A DNA stretch of 28,947 nucleotides, from NCBI GenBank assembly GCA_002389265.1, contig DGOD01000204.1, positions 1-28,947 of the forward strand, in the 5' to 3' direction. Below are positions 1 to 8,515 of this stretch, piece after piece. The translations under genes were made by a program, and so were the position numbers. Origin of the DNA: Gammaproteobacteria bacterium UBA4475 (GTDB lineage: Bacteria; Pseudomonadota; Gammaproteobacteria; Pseudomonadales; Azotimanducaceae). Within the stretch, counting starts at the first letter, position 1; each line of letters opens with the position of its first letter. The notes under the pieces are model-generated. The model saw only the letters and a list, made by a program, of their open reading frames with translations. It was not told the origin of the DNA and ran no database searches.

Positions 1-785
1 GAGTCGACAGCGACCTGATCAGGTTCCACTTCTATGCGCACAGGATCCAGCGTCCAGCTCGCAGCCAGACGCTTGATGTCGTCACTAAAGGTTGCGCTGA
101 ATAACTGAGTCTGACGCTTTTGCTTAGCGGGTGTCTTGCTGATAATCGATTTCACGTCGGGAATAAATCCCATGCTCAACATTCTATCAGCCTCATCAAT
201 GATCAGTGTTTCGACCCTGGATAAATTAATGACGCCAGTCCGGCAAAAGTCCAGCAGACGTCCAGGTGTTGCGATAATAATATCGATGGGGCCTTTGAGC
301 TGGTTCTTCTGTCTTTCATAATCCATGCCACCCACTACGGATAAAACAGAGAGGTCAGTGAACAACGAAAGGCTGATCGCGTCCTCGGCGATCTGCATAA
401 CCAGTTCCCGGGTCGGGGCGATGATAAGTGCAAAAGGTGTGCCCGCCGGCCGAGGATCGTATTCTGGATGTTCGAGATGATAAGTGATCACGGAAATCAA
501 AAATGCGGCGGTCTTACCAGTACCGGTTTGGGCCTGGGCGATAATATCTCGCCCATCTAGTGAATAGGGCAGCACCTCTTTTTGAATAGTCGTGGAGGTG
601 GTAAAACCCAATTTGTCGATCGCCAAGTAGAGCTCTTTCGGAAGGTCAAGTTCAAGGAAGTCGTTAACCTGGGGTTCTGCGGCCGCCGCTGGATTAAGTT
701 GATCGACAGGGTCGGTGGTTGCCGCCGCAGTGGCAGGCTCTGCTGGCAGTTGATCGGTATCAGGTGACTCGTTGAGAAGCTTCAT
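1..785 (-). CDS. rhlB: DEAD-box ATP-dependent RNA helicase, RhlB-like (3' end outside window)
   Basis: This is the N-terminal 261 residues of an ATP-dependent RNA helicase; the C-terminal RecA domain lies beyond the window edge. From the ATG at 785 a low-complexity Ala/Pro/Asp leader (about residues 1-40) precedes the helicase core. Visible motifs are a Q-motif glutamine (Q68), Walker A AQTGTGKT (85-92), PTREL (124-128), GG (152-153), TPGR (173-176), DEAD (197-200) and SAT (230-232). The stretch around VVGGMDYERQ resembles RhlB more than other DEAD proteins, and a variable N-terminal extension occurs in pseudomonad RhlB. RhlB proteins unwind RNA and can join the degradosome; membership is only inferred here. 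The gene starts 7 nt after the aminotransferase stop and has no strong Shine-Dalgarno, so it may depend on translation of the upstream gene. RhlE or SrmB paralogues remain possible because the C-terminus is not visible. Confidence 0.85.
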   Translation of the reverse strand, partial: MKLLNESPDTDQLPAEPATAAATTDPVDQLNPAAAAEPQVNDFLELDLPKELYLAIDKLGFTTSTTIQKEVLPYSLDGRDIIAQAQTGTGKTAAFLISVITYHLEHPEYDPRPAGTPFALIIAPTRELVMQIAEDAISLSLFTDLSVLSVVGGMDYERQKNQLKGPIDIIIATPGRLLDFCRTGVINLSRVETLIIDEADRMLSMGFIPDVKSIISKTPAKQKRQTQLFSATFSDDIKRLAASWTLDPVRIEVEPDQVAVD

Positions 786-792
786 CGTGTGG

Positions 793-2064
793 TTAGTCGC
801 TCAAAAATTGGTTGACAGTCGCGAGTTGTAGACAAACTACGAGCACCTCAAGTGCGCGCTGCAGAGAATCCATAGTCGGAAACGTGGGTGCGATCCGAAT
901 ATTGCTGTTTTGTGGATCTAACCCATAGGGAAAGGTCGCGCCCGCTGGGGTCAGCTTAACACCAATTGCGGCGGCGTGTTGAATCACCTCAGAAGCCAGA
1001 CCGGGCAAGGTGTCCAGGGAAATAAAGTAGCCGCCCCGTGGTTGACTCCAGCTCGCTATGCCCTTGCCTTGGAGGTGTTCAGACAGGATTTGCAGGGTCA
1101 GATCAAACTTGGGTTGAATAATATTTCGATGTTTGACCATATGTGCGGCGATATGTTCAGCATCTTTGAGGAAACGGACATGTCGTAGCTGGTTGACCTT
1201 ATCGAAGCCAATCACCGAAGCTGACAGGTATTTCTCGAAGGCCTTAAGATTATTCGGTTCGGCCGCTAAAAATGCGATGCCAGCGCCGGCGAAGGTGATT
1301 TTGGAGGTTGAGCCAAGCATTACGACACTACGTTCGTTACCCTGGCGTTTGGCCTCGGCCATCAGGTTCTTCAATACGTCAGGAGTATCACTGAGATGGT
1401 GTACCGCATAGGCGTTATCCCAGAGTATGGTGAAATGCTCACCAGCGATCTCCGCCAATCGGGCAATGCGGTCGACGACTGCGTCATTGTAGGTGTGTCC
1501 CGTGGGGTTGGAATATTTCGGGACACACCAGATCCCCTTGATTAAGGGATCCTGCTTGATCAGCGCCTCGACCTGATCCATGTCAGGACCGCCATCGAGC
1601 AATGGTACGTTGAGCATCTCGATGTCAAAGTGTTCGCAAATCGTAAAGTGTCGATCGTAGCCAGGCACGGGACAGATAAACTTTATTTTGGCATCCTTCG
1701 AGCCTACCAGTTCCTGGCGCCAGACAGGAAGCATGTGATCGATATAAGCGAACATCAACGTCAAGCTGCTGTTGCCACCAACCAAGACCTCGTCAGTGTC
1801 GACTTCGAGGAACGTGGCGGCCAACTGTCTTGCTTCTGGTATGCCTAGGATGCCACCGTAATTTCTCACGTCAGTGCCATCTTGCAACAGGTAGAAACCG
1901 TCAAGAATACCATCGAGCTCGTTAGATAAATCCAGCTGGGCCGGCGCCGGCTTACCACGGGTCAAATCGAGGTTGAGGTTGGCCTGCCGAAAGGCTTCAT
2001 ATTGCGCGCTGAGGGAGATCTGTAAAGTTCGCAATTGCTCGCGAGACAGTTGTGTAAATTCCAT
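793..2064 (-). CDS. PLP-dependent class I aminotransferase, aspartate aminotransferase-like
   Basis: The 423-residue product is a fold-type I PLP enzyme that most resembles the group including mycobacterial aspartate aminotransferase Rv3722c (Pfam Asp_aminotransf type), recognised by the early LTRGKP and RNYGG stretches. Visible active-site elements are GGNSS (96-100), SNPTG (185-189, N186), DNAYA (D216, Y219) and the Schiff-base lysine K255 in GSTSKITF; an arginine in NIRIAP near the C-terminus should bind the substrate carboxylate. Expected reaction: amino transfer between aspartate or a related amino acid and 2-oxoglutarate; the substrate cannot be read from sequence. The ATG at 2064 is chosen because GGAGGA lies just upstream; a TTG at 2076 is in frame but lies before that site. 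It follows argC by 25 nt and probably shares its transcript. Confidence 0.85.
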   Translation of the reverse strand: MEFTQLSREQLRTLQISLSAQYEAFRQANLNLDLTRGKPAPAQLDLSNELDGILDGFYLLQDGTDVRNYGGILGIPEARQLAATFLEVDTDEVLVGGNSSLTLMFAYIDHMLPVWRQELVGSKDAKIKFICPVPGYDRHFTICEHFDIEMLNVPLLDGGPDMDQVEALIKQDPLIKGIWCVPKYSNPTGHTYNDAVVDRIARLAEIAGEHFTILWDNAYAVHHLSDTPDVLKNLMAEAKRQGNERSVVMLGSTSKITFAGAGIAFLAAEPNNLKAFEKYLSASVIGFDKVNQLRHVRFLKDAEHIAAHMVKHRNIIQPKFDLTLQILSEHLQGKGIASWSQPRGGYFISLDTLPGLASEVIQHAAAIGVKLTPAGATFPYGLDPQNSNIRIAPTFPTMDSLQRALEVLVVCLQLATVNQFLSD

Positions 2065-2089
2065 TGAGTCCTCCAATTGGAACGGATAG

Positions 2090-3043
2090 TTAGACCGTAA
2101 GACCGGTCAATTCGTCTTTGTCTAACATCAAGTTGAGGTTTTGTACGGCGGCACCTGCTGCGCCCTTGCCTAAATTATCGAGACAGGAAGTCAGGAGAAT
2201 TTGATCGTCATTACCGAACACAAACAAGTCATTGCGATTGGTGCCATTATTGCTTTGTGGCTCAAGAAATCCATCGTCCAGTGCTTGATTATCGTTGATG
2301 TCGTGAAGCCTAACGCAAGGTTCGCCAACGTAAGCCTCGGCTAACAGGTTGTGAACCACTTGAAGGTTCACGTCAGCGGTGAACCAGCTTTTTGGTAACG
2401 GAACGTTGACTAACATGCCCTGTGGAAAATGAGCAACAGACGGCATAAACATGGGCTGCAGTGTTAGACCTGCATAGTGCTTCATCTCGTTCAGATGTTT
2501 GTGCGTCAAGCCGAGGCCATAAGGCCGTGTGTACCAAAGGTGTTCGGGCTGCTGTTGCGCGCGCTCGGCGTATTTCTCAATCATATTTCTGCCACCGCCG
2601 CTGTAGCCTGATACGCCGTGGCAAATCAATGGAATGTCGGAACGTAGCAGGCCGCTGCGGATCAGTGGCGTCACAGCCAACAGGAATCCCGTAGCCCAAC
2701 ATCCCGGGTTGGAAATGAAGTGCCCCTGACGGATTTTTTCTCTTTGCTGGGGTGCGAGCTCGGCTAGGCCGTAGACCCAATCCGGCGCGATCCGATGGGC
2801 TGTGCTGGCGTCTAAAACTCGAGTATTTGGATTCTCGATGAGGGCGACAGTCTCTCTAGCAGCATCATCTGGCAAGCATAGAATAACGACATCCGCGCTG
2901 TTGATCAGTTGATGCTTGATTAGAGGGTTCTTTCGGTCCTCAACGGAAATCTGCAGCAGTTCAATATCGGTACGCTGACTCAATCTTTCGTGAATTTGTA
3001 GGCCAGTCGTGCCGACTTGGCCATCGATAAATACTGTATTCAT
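2090..3043 (-). CDS. argC: N-acetyl-gamma-glutamyl-phosphate reductase, short (type 2) form
   Basis: ArgC reduces N-acetylglutamyl-5-phosphate to the semialdehyde with NADPH, the third step of arginine biosynthesis in the cytoplasm. The 317-residue length matches the short class rather than the roughly 345-residue class. An N-terminal dinucleotide-binding start (DGQVGTTG) is visible, and the catalytic cysteine is C115 in SNPGCWATG. The stretch CHGVSGYSGGGR and a histidine in the LTHKHLNE region fit the family. The start ATG overlaps the epoxide hydrolase stop by 4 nt (3040-3043), implying translational coupling. No other arginine gene is in the window, so this copy is detached from an arg operon; it could be the only argC or a second one. 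Confidence 0.92.
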   Translation of the reverse strand: MNTVFIDGQVGTTGLQIHERLSQRTDIELLQISVEDRKNPLIKHQLINSADVVILCLPDDAARETVALIENPNTRVLDASTAHRIAPDWVYGLAELAPQQREKIRQGHFISNPGCWATGFLLAVTPLIRSGLLRSDIPLICHGVSGYSGGGRNMIEKYAERAQQQPEHLWYTRPYGLGLTHKHLNEMKHYAGLTLQPMFMPSVAHFPQGMLVNVPLPKSWFTADVNLQVVHNLLAEAYVGEPCVRLHDINDNQALDDGFLEPQSNNGTNRNDLFVFGNDDQILLTSCLDNLGKGAAGAAVQNLNLMLDKDELTGLTV

Positions 3044-4212
3044 GAGCGAGCTTTATTCTCTAATAGTCTGATTTTTTGGAAAAACGTTCGTATGTCCGCG
3101 GCCAACAATTCTGGCTGCTCCAAGGCGGCAAAATGGCCGCCTGCGGGTTGCTCTGTCCAGTGCTGAATATTGTAGAGTTCCTCAGCCCAACTTCTCGGTG
3201 GTTGATAAAGTTCTGCTGGGAACATGGTGCAGCCTGTAGGCGTCGCAATTCTACCATGTTCGAATAGATTGTTGCCTACATGATTTGATTCGTAATATAG
3301 CCGGGTGGAAGACGTAATGGTGCCAGTGACCCAGTAGAGCATGATGTTGGTGAGCAATTCGTCACGGCTCACGCTATTCTCCAGCTGGCCATGACAATCG
3401 GTCCAGAAATGGAATTTTTCGCTGATCCAGGCGGCCAGTCCACTGGGCGAATCGTGTAAGCCGTAGCCAAGTGTCTGAGGTCTGGAACCCTGGATCGCCT
3501 GGTAACCGGTGCCGTCTATCATCAACTTTTGACGCTCGCTGAGTACACGCCGTTCTCGGTCGGTGACACCGGCAAATGGATCAGGCAAATGTTTCGGGTA
3601 GCCTGCAAAAACCAGGGTTAAGTGAATGCCGCAAACCTGCTCAGGGGCCAATACAGCAGTCCAACTGCTGATCGCTGAACCCCAGTCACCGCCCTGGGCA
3701 CCATAACGCTCATAGCCGAGTTCAGCCATCAGCCGCACGTGTCCTTCGGCGACGCACTTCTGGTCAAACCCGGGTCTGGTTGGAGCTTTGGAAAAGCCGT
3801 AGCCCGGGATGGAAGGGCAGACAACATGAAAGGCGTCAGCAGCGGTTCCACCAAACTTTTCAGGGTGGGTCAACATCGGCAAAATACGACTGAATTCAAC
3901 GATCGAACCTGGCCAACCGTGGGTCATGATCAAAGGTAAGGCTTCGGCGTGGGGCGAGCGAGCATGAATAAAGTGGAGTGATTGGTCGTCAAACTCCGCC
4001 GTAAAGTGCTCGAATTGATTCAGCTTCGCCTCTTGCTGCCGCCAATCATATTGCTCCAGCCAATATTGGCACAGAGACTGTAACCATTGGCGGTCTGTAC
4101 CGTACTGCCAATCCTGGCCAATCTCATCGGGCCAGCGAGTATTGCGCAAACGCTGGTGTAAATCATCGATGATGGCAGCGTCAATATCGATCTTGAATGG
4201 TGAGATTTTCAT
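3040..4212 (-). CDS. Epoxide hydrolase with N-terminal EHN domain (alpha/beta hydrolase)
   Basis: This 390-residue protein belongs to the microsomal-type epoxide hydrolases: an N-terminal EHN segment (about residues 3-110) followed by an alpha/beta-hydrolase core. The oxyanion-hole motif HGWPG is at 98-102, the nucleophile is D176 in GGDWGS, and the catalytic histidine is probably H360 in GGHFAALE. Family enzymes open epoxides to diols through a covalent aspartyl ester; the natural substrate is unknown. No signal peptide is seen, so it should be cytoplasmic. It overlaps argC by 4 nt downstream and the glycosyltransferase-like gene by 4 nt upstream (4209-4212), both ATGA junctions, and has no obvious Shine-Dalgarno of its own. 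Juvenile hormone epoxide hydrolase-like annotation would be equivalent. Confidence 0.9.
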   Translation of the reverse strand: MKISPFKIDIDAAIIDDLHQRLRNTRWPDEIGQDWQYGTDRQWLQSLCQYWLEQYDWRQQEAKLNQFEHFTAEFDDQSLHFIHARSPHAEALPLIMTHGWPGSIVEFSRILPMLTHPEKFGGTAADAFHVVCPSIPGYGFSKAPTRPGFDQKCVAEGHVRLMAELGYERYGAQGGDWGSAISSWTAVLAPEQVCGIHLTLVFAGYPKHLPDPFAGVTDRERRVLSERQKLMIDGTGYQAIQGSRPQTLGYGLHDSPSGLAAWISEKFHFWTDCHGQLENSVSRDELLTNIMLYWVTGTITSSTRLYYESNHVGNNLFEHGRIATPTGCTMFPAELYQPPRSWAEELYNIQHWTEQPAGGHFAALEQPELLAADIRTFFQKIRLLENKARS

Positions 4213-5456
4213 AAGTCTGGGTCCGGTTCTTCAGTGAGCACTCGATGCAGCCAGCGTACCGATTCAAGATTTTGGATATGAGCTTTTGGTAACACCATGC
4301 CATCACAAATACTGTCGATGGCTACTAACGGCAAGTATTGGTCGCGCATGAAGTGAATGAACTTCAGGGTCTGAAAACTATCAAACCAGTCCCGTAGGAA
4401 ACGCTGAAAAACCAGGTTCGACGACCGCCGCTGCTTTGCCAGTAGTTGGTACAGGTCAGACTGCTTCAGCCAGCTGAGGATTTCCGGCACAGCTTGAAAG
4501 CAGGTCTCTGGATCCTCATTGTGGAGTTGGTCAGCGGTAGCGAGAAAGATCCGTAGCATGTCGAACACCCGTGGGTCATAGAAGCCATACTCGGTGATCG
4601 GCGTCGCCAGTGAGCTGATAGCTCGCAATGCCGGGCCCGTGCCAAATGGCGCTCGGTCAGACAGTCTGGCCTGGATGCTGATAGCAGTCCCCGGGTGGTT
4701 TTCGATCTGACCGGTTTTGGCTAGCTTGTTCAGCATATAGAAGTCCTCGGCTGCATTGCGCTTTGGAAAGCCGCGAACCTGTGCATAATGCTTGGCATTG
4801 ATGCGCAGGGTACTGCCGATAGTATGAAAGGCGTAACCACTGCCGGCGAAGCGCAAGCCTCGAACATAGTAATACATCGCAATGTCATACAGCCGTGAAG
4901 CTAATTCTAATTCGGCGTCAAAATAATGGCGGAAGGGTTGCAGGATGGCAGCGGTAGATAGTTTGGGTGTTGGTAGATCGAAATAATTGTTCGGTAATAT
5001 CACGTCGGCATCAGTGCTGTTGATCAAAGGTGATTTGACGGCGCCACTGCAGATTAATGCCAACGCCAAATCGGCGCCAATCTTGCGGGCTAGCCCCACG
5101 CCCTGTGGACGAGGTATCAGTTGCCCCGGATGGCATCGATCAACAACGAGCAGGTCTGGCCTGTTAGTCCTGCGAATGTAGTGCAGGTGGCCAGCCTGTT
5201 GGCCTGCTTCACGGGTTAGCTTCTGCAGCATCTGCTGGCTGATGTCATCGTCGGCGTCCCAGCTATTGACGACCAGGATCATGAGCAGTTGGGGGTCTGC
5301 ATGTGGCCAGATTTGCTGTATCGACTCGGGCCGTTCGCGGTGCGCGGGTATCACCAGGCAGTGTGCGTAATCACCGATATCAAGCGCCGTAAGGACACTG
5401 ATCTCTGGTTCTGCATATCTCTCCAGATACTGAAGCTGGGATTTCTCAGGTGACAT
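4209..5456 (-). CDS. Putative glycosyltransferase, family-2-like fold
   Basis: I do not recognise a characterised homologue. The 415-residue protein has the layout of a GT-A type nucleotide-sugar transferase: a beta-strand start with CLVIPAHRE (33-41), a later LLMILVVNSWDADDD stretch, a DxD-like STDADV (D149 and D151) for metal/nucleotide binding, and an acidic AEDFYML motif (E237-D238) where GT2 enzymes keep the catalytic base region. No signal peptide or clear membrane helix is seen, so it is probably cytoplasmic or peripheral. Shine-Dalgarno GAAGG precedes the ATG at 5456. It starts 29 nt after the miaE stop and its stop overlaps the epoxide hydrolase start, so the two products may be made together. 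Donor, acceptor and pathway are unknown; a sugar-phosphate or glycerate-linked solute role is only a guess. Confidence 0.6.
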   Translation of the reverse strand: MSPEKSQLQYLERYAEPEISVLTALDIGDYAHCLVIPAHRERPESIQQIWPHADPQLLMILVVNSWDADDDISQQMLQKLTREAGQQAGHLHYIRRTNRPDLLVVDRCHPGQLIPRPQGVGLARKIGADLALALICSGAVKSPLINSTDADVILPNNYFDLPTPKLSTAAILQPFRHYFDAELELASRLYDIAMYYYVRGLRFAGSGYAFHTIGSTLRINAKHYAQVRGFPKRNAAEDFYMLNKLAKTGQIENHPGTAISIQARLSDRAPFGTGPALRAISSLATPITEYGFYDPRVFDMLRIFLATADQLHNEDPETCFQAVPEILSWLKQSDLYQLLAKQRRSSNLVFQRFLRDWFDSFQTLKFIHFMRDQYLPLVAIDSICDGMVLPKAHIQNLESVRWLHRVLTEEPDPDL

Positions 5457-5485
5457 AAACCTTCATCGGCGGCATACGCGCTTCG

Positions 5486-6100
5486 TTAGTGTAAGCGTGG
5501 GCGAATTTCCAGGGCGATCATGGCGCTGGCTTCAATGTCGAGCCATTCTTCAAGGCGGTCTCTAACAGTTTGGAGGGGGAAGTAGCGTGTCGCCAAGCGA
5601 ATAAACAATTGATGATGATTAGCCTCAGACCGCGCCAGGGTGCGGTAAAATGACTGCACGCCCACTGGCAGATCGGCCTCCGCTAGCAAAGAGAATCGTT
5701 CGGCCCCACGGGCTTCGATCACCGCAGCAGACAACAGGCGATCGATGAAATAGGGGGTAGTACCCTTGCGAACCTGCCGTAATATGTTGTTTACGTAAGG
5801 ATCTTTTTCGTCATCAGCGAGCCTGACGTTGCGCTGGGTCATGAGGCGTACCACCTGGCGAAAATGGTTCAACTCCTCCAGCGCAAGATCGATCATCGCC
5901 TCCACAAGTTCAGGGCGATCAGGATAGTGGGCGACCATTGACATCGCCATGGAGGACGCCTTACGTTCGTTGGCCGCATGATCTTGAAGAAACCGATCAA
6001 AGTCATGGAGTACTGCCTGAGTCCAGTCCGCGGGGGTCAGAAGCTTGAGGCCACCGGCCGAAAGAACGGTCAGGACATCTTCAGACAGGGGTAGGGTCAT
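5486..6100 (-). CDS. miaE: tRNA-(ms2io6A) hydroxylase (diiron, ferritin-like)
   Basis: MiaE hydroxylates the isopentenyl chain of 2-methylthio-N6-isopentenyladenosine at tRNA position 37, using O2 and a diiron centre. The 204-residue length is typical. Candidate iron ligands appear in the expected four-helix order: E45 (HAANERKAS), E76 and H79 (LEELNHF), E129 (VIEARGAERF), E159 and H162 (RSEANHH). The start at 6100 is chosen because GCAGGAAG lies just upstream and because its ATG overlaps the esterase TGA by 4 nt; an in-frame codon at 6148 lies inside the esterase gene and would add unrelated residues. It is translationally coupled to the esterase. Its substrate requires MiaA and MiaB, which must be encoded elsewhere. 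Confidence 0.93.
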   Translation of the reverse strand: MTLPLSEDVLTVLSAGGLKLLTPADWTQAVLHDFDRFLQDHAANERKASSMAMSMVAHYPDRPELVEAMIDLALEELNHFRQVVRLMTQRNVRLADDEKDPYVNNILRQVRKGTTPYFIDRLLSAAVIEARGAERFSLLAEADLPVGVQSFYRTLARSEANHHQLFIRLATRYFPLQTVRDRLEEWLDIEASAMIALEIRPRLH

Positions 6101-6756
6101 AAGACTTCCTGCAGGAAGTGCGCAATCTCTTCGACTTCTTCGAGGCACACTTGGTGACCCATGGGGTAATCAGACCAACGCACTTCATAGCCCAGACGTT
6201 TGAGATTTTCTCTGGAGGTGGCCGCCTGCATAATTGGAATCATGGGATCTTGGGTGCCGTGGATCATCAAAATAGGAATGCCGAGGTTAGCGTCAGTACG
6301 CTCTTGCTCAGTTCTTTTATAGTCGTGCAGGTAGGTCGAAAGCGCGACCACGCCCGCCAGTCGCATGTCATAACGCAAGGCTGTATGGAGCGCAATCACT
6401 CCGCCTTGAGAGAAACCAGCCAGCACGATGTTCTCACTTGGAATGCCCCGTGCGAGTTCACGGGCGATAAAGTCGCTGATTTGGCCGGCGGATTCGTTGA
6501 TATCATCAATGGCGCCGGATTCTGCATGGGGCACGAAATCATACCAGGCGCGCATCTCGTCACCATTGTTGATTGATACCGAGCGAATGGGGGCGTGGGG
6601 AAAAATAAAGCGGATAGCGGCATCCTTGGGCAGATGTAACTCCGGGACGATGGGTTCGAAATCGTGGCCGTCGGCACCAAGACCATGCAGCCAGATAACG
6701 GTGGCGGTAGCTGGGATTGCTGGCTCAATTTCGATATGTTCCAGTAGTTCGCGCAT
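6097..6756 (-). CDS. Phospholipase/carboxylesterase-family serine hydrolase
   Basis: A 219-residue alpha/beta hydrolase of the phospholipase/carboxylesterase family (Pseudomonas carboxylesterase II, acyl-protein thioesterase-like). The conserved LHGLGADGHDF start (23-33) supplies the oxyanion hole; the catalytic triad is S116 in GFSQGG, D170 in HGTQDP and H201 in MGHQV. It should hydrolyse short acyl esters or thioesters in the cytoplasm; the physiological substrate is unknown. The ATG at 6756 is preferred: AGGA lies about 8 nt upstream and family members begin near this point, whereas the longer reading from 6810 adds a basic tail with no homology. It is the first gene of the minus-strand run and faces the racemase gene across a 342-nt gap. 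Confidence 0.88.
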   Translation of the reverse strand: MRELLEHIEIEPAIPATATVIWLHGLGADGHDFEPIVPELHLPKDAAIRFIFPHAPIRSVSINNGDEMRAWYDFVPHAESGAIDDINESAGQISDFIARELARGIPSENIVLAGFSQGGVIALHTALRYDMRLAGVVALSTYLHDYKRTEQERTDANLGIPILMIHGTQDPMIPIMQAATSRENLKRLGYEVRWSDYPMGHQVCLEEVEEIAHFLQEVL

Positions 6757-6913
6757 TTTCGTTTTCCTAGTTCGCTGGGTTTGTTTCAGGGTTGGCCGGG
6801 AGGTTGCCATGAGCGCCTGCGGGTCTGGCTAGTGAGCCTGCACAAACCTAATAAAAACGCGATGATAACGAATTTTGGCAGAAAAATATGGATTCCTTGG
6901 CCGAAAGCGATTG

Positions 6914-6980
6914 TTTCACGCCTTACTGCGGTTTGGCCGGATAGGATGTGCGCCCAATGCTGGCGCCTGATGGCGTGAAA
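6914..6980. repeat. Long-range inverted repeat TTTCACGCC / GGCGTGAAA
   Basis: Two perfect 9-nt arms at 6914-6922 and 6972-6980 enclose 49 nt, within which a small 5-bp hairpin (GCGCC at 6950-6954 with GGCGC at 6962-6966) can form. The arms could be operator half-sites or the base of a folded RNA. Neither strand shows a T-tract, so it is not a standard terminator. Confidence 0.6.
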
Positions 6981-6998
6981 TGACTCCGGCGGAGTCAT
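6980..6998. repeat. Perfect 19-nt palindrome ATGACTCCG-G-CGGAGTCAT
   Basis: Nine-base arms flank a single central G. It directly abuts the larger inverted repeat (they share A6980). There is no poly-T on either side, so operator or RNA hairpin are the likelier explanations. It lies about 100 nt upstream of the racemase start. Confidence 0.65.
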
Positions 6999-7098
6999 CG
7001 TGGGTCCGTCCAACCTTAGTCAGAAATTTCTTGTTTGTTGCCCACAGATGCCGAATGTGACTAAATGTCAGCAAATCAATCAGGCAGGGGTATTAGCA

Positions 7099-8238
7099 GT
7101 GGGACCATTATCGGGTATTAAGATTATTGAGTTGGCGGGCATCGGCCCCGGGCCATTTTGCGGCATGATGCTGGCAGATATGGGCGCAGAGGTGATCCGG
7201 GTTGATCGTGCGGGCAAAGGGGGGCGGCATGGCGTCGATGTATTGACTCGCGGACGAAAGTCTATCGCGGTCGATCTCAAGAGTGCTGAAGGCAAAGAGG
7301 TGATACTCAAGCTTTGTGAATCGGCAGATGGCTTATTTGAGGGCTTTCGCCCAGGAGTGACCGAACGTCTGGGATTAGGTCCGGCTGAATGTATGGCTCG
7401 CAACCCGAAGCTAGTATATGGGCGTATGACAGGCTGGGGGCAGGACGGCCCCATGGCGAATGCTGCCGGACATGACATCAACTACATAGCGCTGTCAGGC
7501 GCTTTACATGCAATCGGTGGTAAAGACGGCAAGCCGGTGCCGCCACTTAACTTGGTCGGTGATTTTGGCGGTGGCGGTATGTTCCTGGCATTCGGGATGG
7601 TTTGCGCGCTGCTCGAGGCGCAAAAGTCAGGCATGGGACAGGTGGTCGATACCTCAATGGTAGAGGGGGCTTCGGTGCTGATGTCGATGTTCTTTACAAT
7701 GCGTGCGGCTGGTGTTTGGAAAGAGGAGCGGGCGTCTAATATGTTAGATGGCGGAGCGCATTTTTATGACACCTATGAAACCAAGGACGGTAGATACATA
7801 TCGTTGGGGTCCATAGAGCCGCAATTCTATGCGCTACTGCTTGAGAAGGCGGGGCTTAAGGTTGAAGACTTTACACCGCAGATGGACCAATCGCGCTGGC
7901 CTGAATACAAAGCTCGCCTAACAGATGCGTTCAAGCAAAAGACTCGGGATCAGTGGACCGAGATTATGCAAGGCACTGATGTCTGTTTTGCGCCAGTGCT
8001 GGCATTGAGCGAAGTGGCCGATCATCCCCAGAACAAGGCTCGTCAGTCTTTTGTTGAGGTAGATGGGGTGATTCAGCCAGCGCCTGCGCCACGATTCAGT
8101 CGAACAGCACCTGAGCTAACCGTTAGCTCTCGCAGGGCCGGCGAAGATAGCCGCCAAGTACTGGCGGAAGCTGGCTATTCGCAAGCTGATATCGACTCTC
8201 TTGTGAGTGTTGGGGCGGTGAATTTGTCTGCAAGTTAG
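7099..8238 (+). CDS. Alpha-methylacyl-CoA racemase (CaiB/BaiF CoA-transferase superfamily)
   Basis: The product belongs to class III CoA-transferase fold proteins and looks like alpha-methylacyl-CoA racemase rather than a transferase. Counted from the GTG at 7099 (379 residues), the racemase catalytic pair is visible as H125 in AGHDINY and D155 in LVGDFGGGG, and a GSIEPQF stretch matches the region holding a third acidic residue in mycobacterial MCR. Such enzymes invert the 2-methyl centre of branched acyl-CoAs so that beta-oxidation can proceed, in the cytoplasm. GTG 7099 is chosen because AGGGG lies about 9 nt upstream and family proteins begin with [11 protein letters not shown]; the longer reading from 7000 adds a Cys/Gln-rich tail without family support. 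It stands alone, facing the esterase operon. Confidence 0.87.
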   Translation: MGPLSGIKIIELAGIGPGPFCGMMLADMGAEVIRVDRAGKGGRHGVDVLTRGRKSIAVDLKSAEGKEVILKLCESADGLFEGFRPGVTERLGLGPAECMARNPKLVYGRMTGWGQDGPMANAAGHDINYIALSGALHAIGGKDGKPVPPLNLVGDFGGGGMFLAFGMVCALLEAQKSGMGQVVDTSMVEGASVLMSMFFTMRAAGVWKEERASNMLDGGAHFYDTYETKDGRYISLGSIEPQFYALLLEKAGLKVEDFTPQMDQSRWPEYKARLTDAFKQKTRDQWTEIMQGTDVCFAPVLALSEVADHPQNKARQSFVEVDGVIQPAPAPRFSRTAPELTVSSRRAGEDSRQVLAEAGYSQADIDSLVSVGAVNLSAS

Positions 8239-8256
8239 GGATAGATGCTAATGGTT

Positions 8257-8287
8257 AGCTGTAGCCGGGGTTCTCTTGGCTACAGCT
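8257..8287. repeat. 10-bp inverted repeat after the racemase gene
   Basis: AGCTGTAGCC (8257-8266) and GGCTACAGCT (8278-8287) form a perfect stem around an 11-nt loop, 18 nt past the racemase stop. No U-tract follows, so it may stabilise the mRNA end or need a factor to terminate; an intrinsic terminator is not supported. Confidence 0.6.
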
Positions 8288-8515
8288 GATCCTCAAGCAT
8301 GGGAAATAGAAAAAAGTGGTCAGATGCTGATTTTTTGAGTTAAACCAGCTTTATTGTCAATAAATTGTGTGTTTGTCCATTATTTATTGCCATTAATGCA
8401 GTAGAATCACCCCTTCATCGGCTCGTGTGTGGCGAGATCGTCAAAATCTGCGTCAACGGGTTTAGTGCATAGTTAATAACCCTCCCATCAACCAGATAAA
8501 AGTAGGTGCTAACAA

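Larger units (their letters stand above)
6757..7098. other. Divergent intergenic region, 342 nt
   Basis: This gap separates the minus-strand esterase gene from the plus-strand racemase gene and should hold promoters for both. No convincing sigma-70 promoter was found on either strand. It contains the inverted repeats at 6914-6998 described separately. The longer in-frame readings of both neighbouring genes extend into it but lack ribosome-binding support. Confidence 0.6.

Noticed and set aside
6781..7013. Small frames on both strands in the divergent gap 6757-7098
   Set aside because: They lack ribosome sites and overlap the inverted repeats; no family resemblance.
8257..8287. Inverted repeat as intrinsic terminator of the racemase gene
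   Set aside because: The stem is perfect but no U-tract follows; kept only as a repeat.
8354..8383. TTGTCA with CATTAT, 18-nt spacing, as promoter for the 8516 gene
   Set aside because: The -10 matches only four of six and the region is AT-rich enough for chance hits; other placements score equally.
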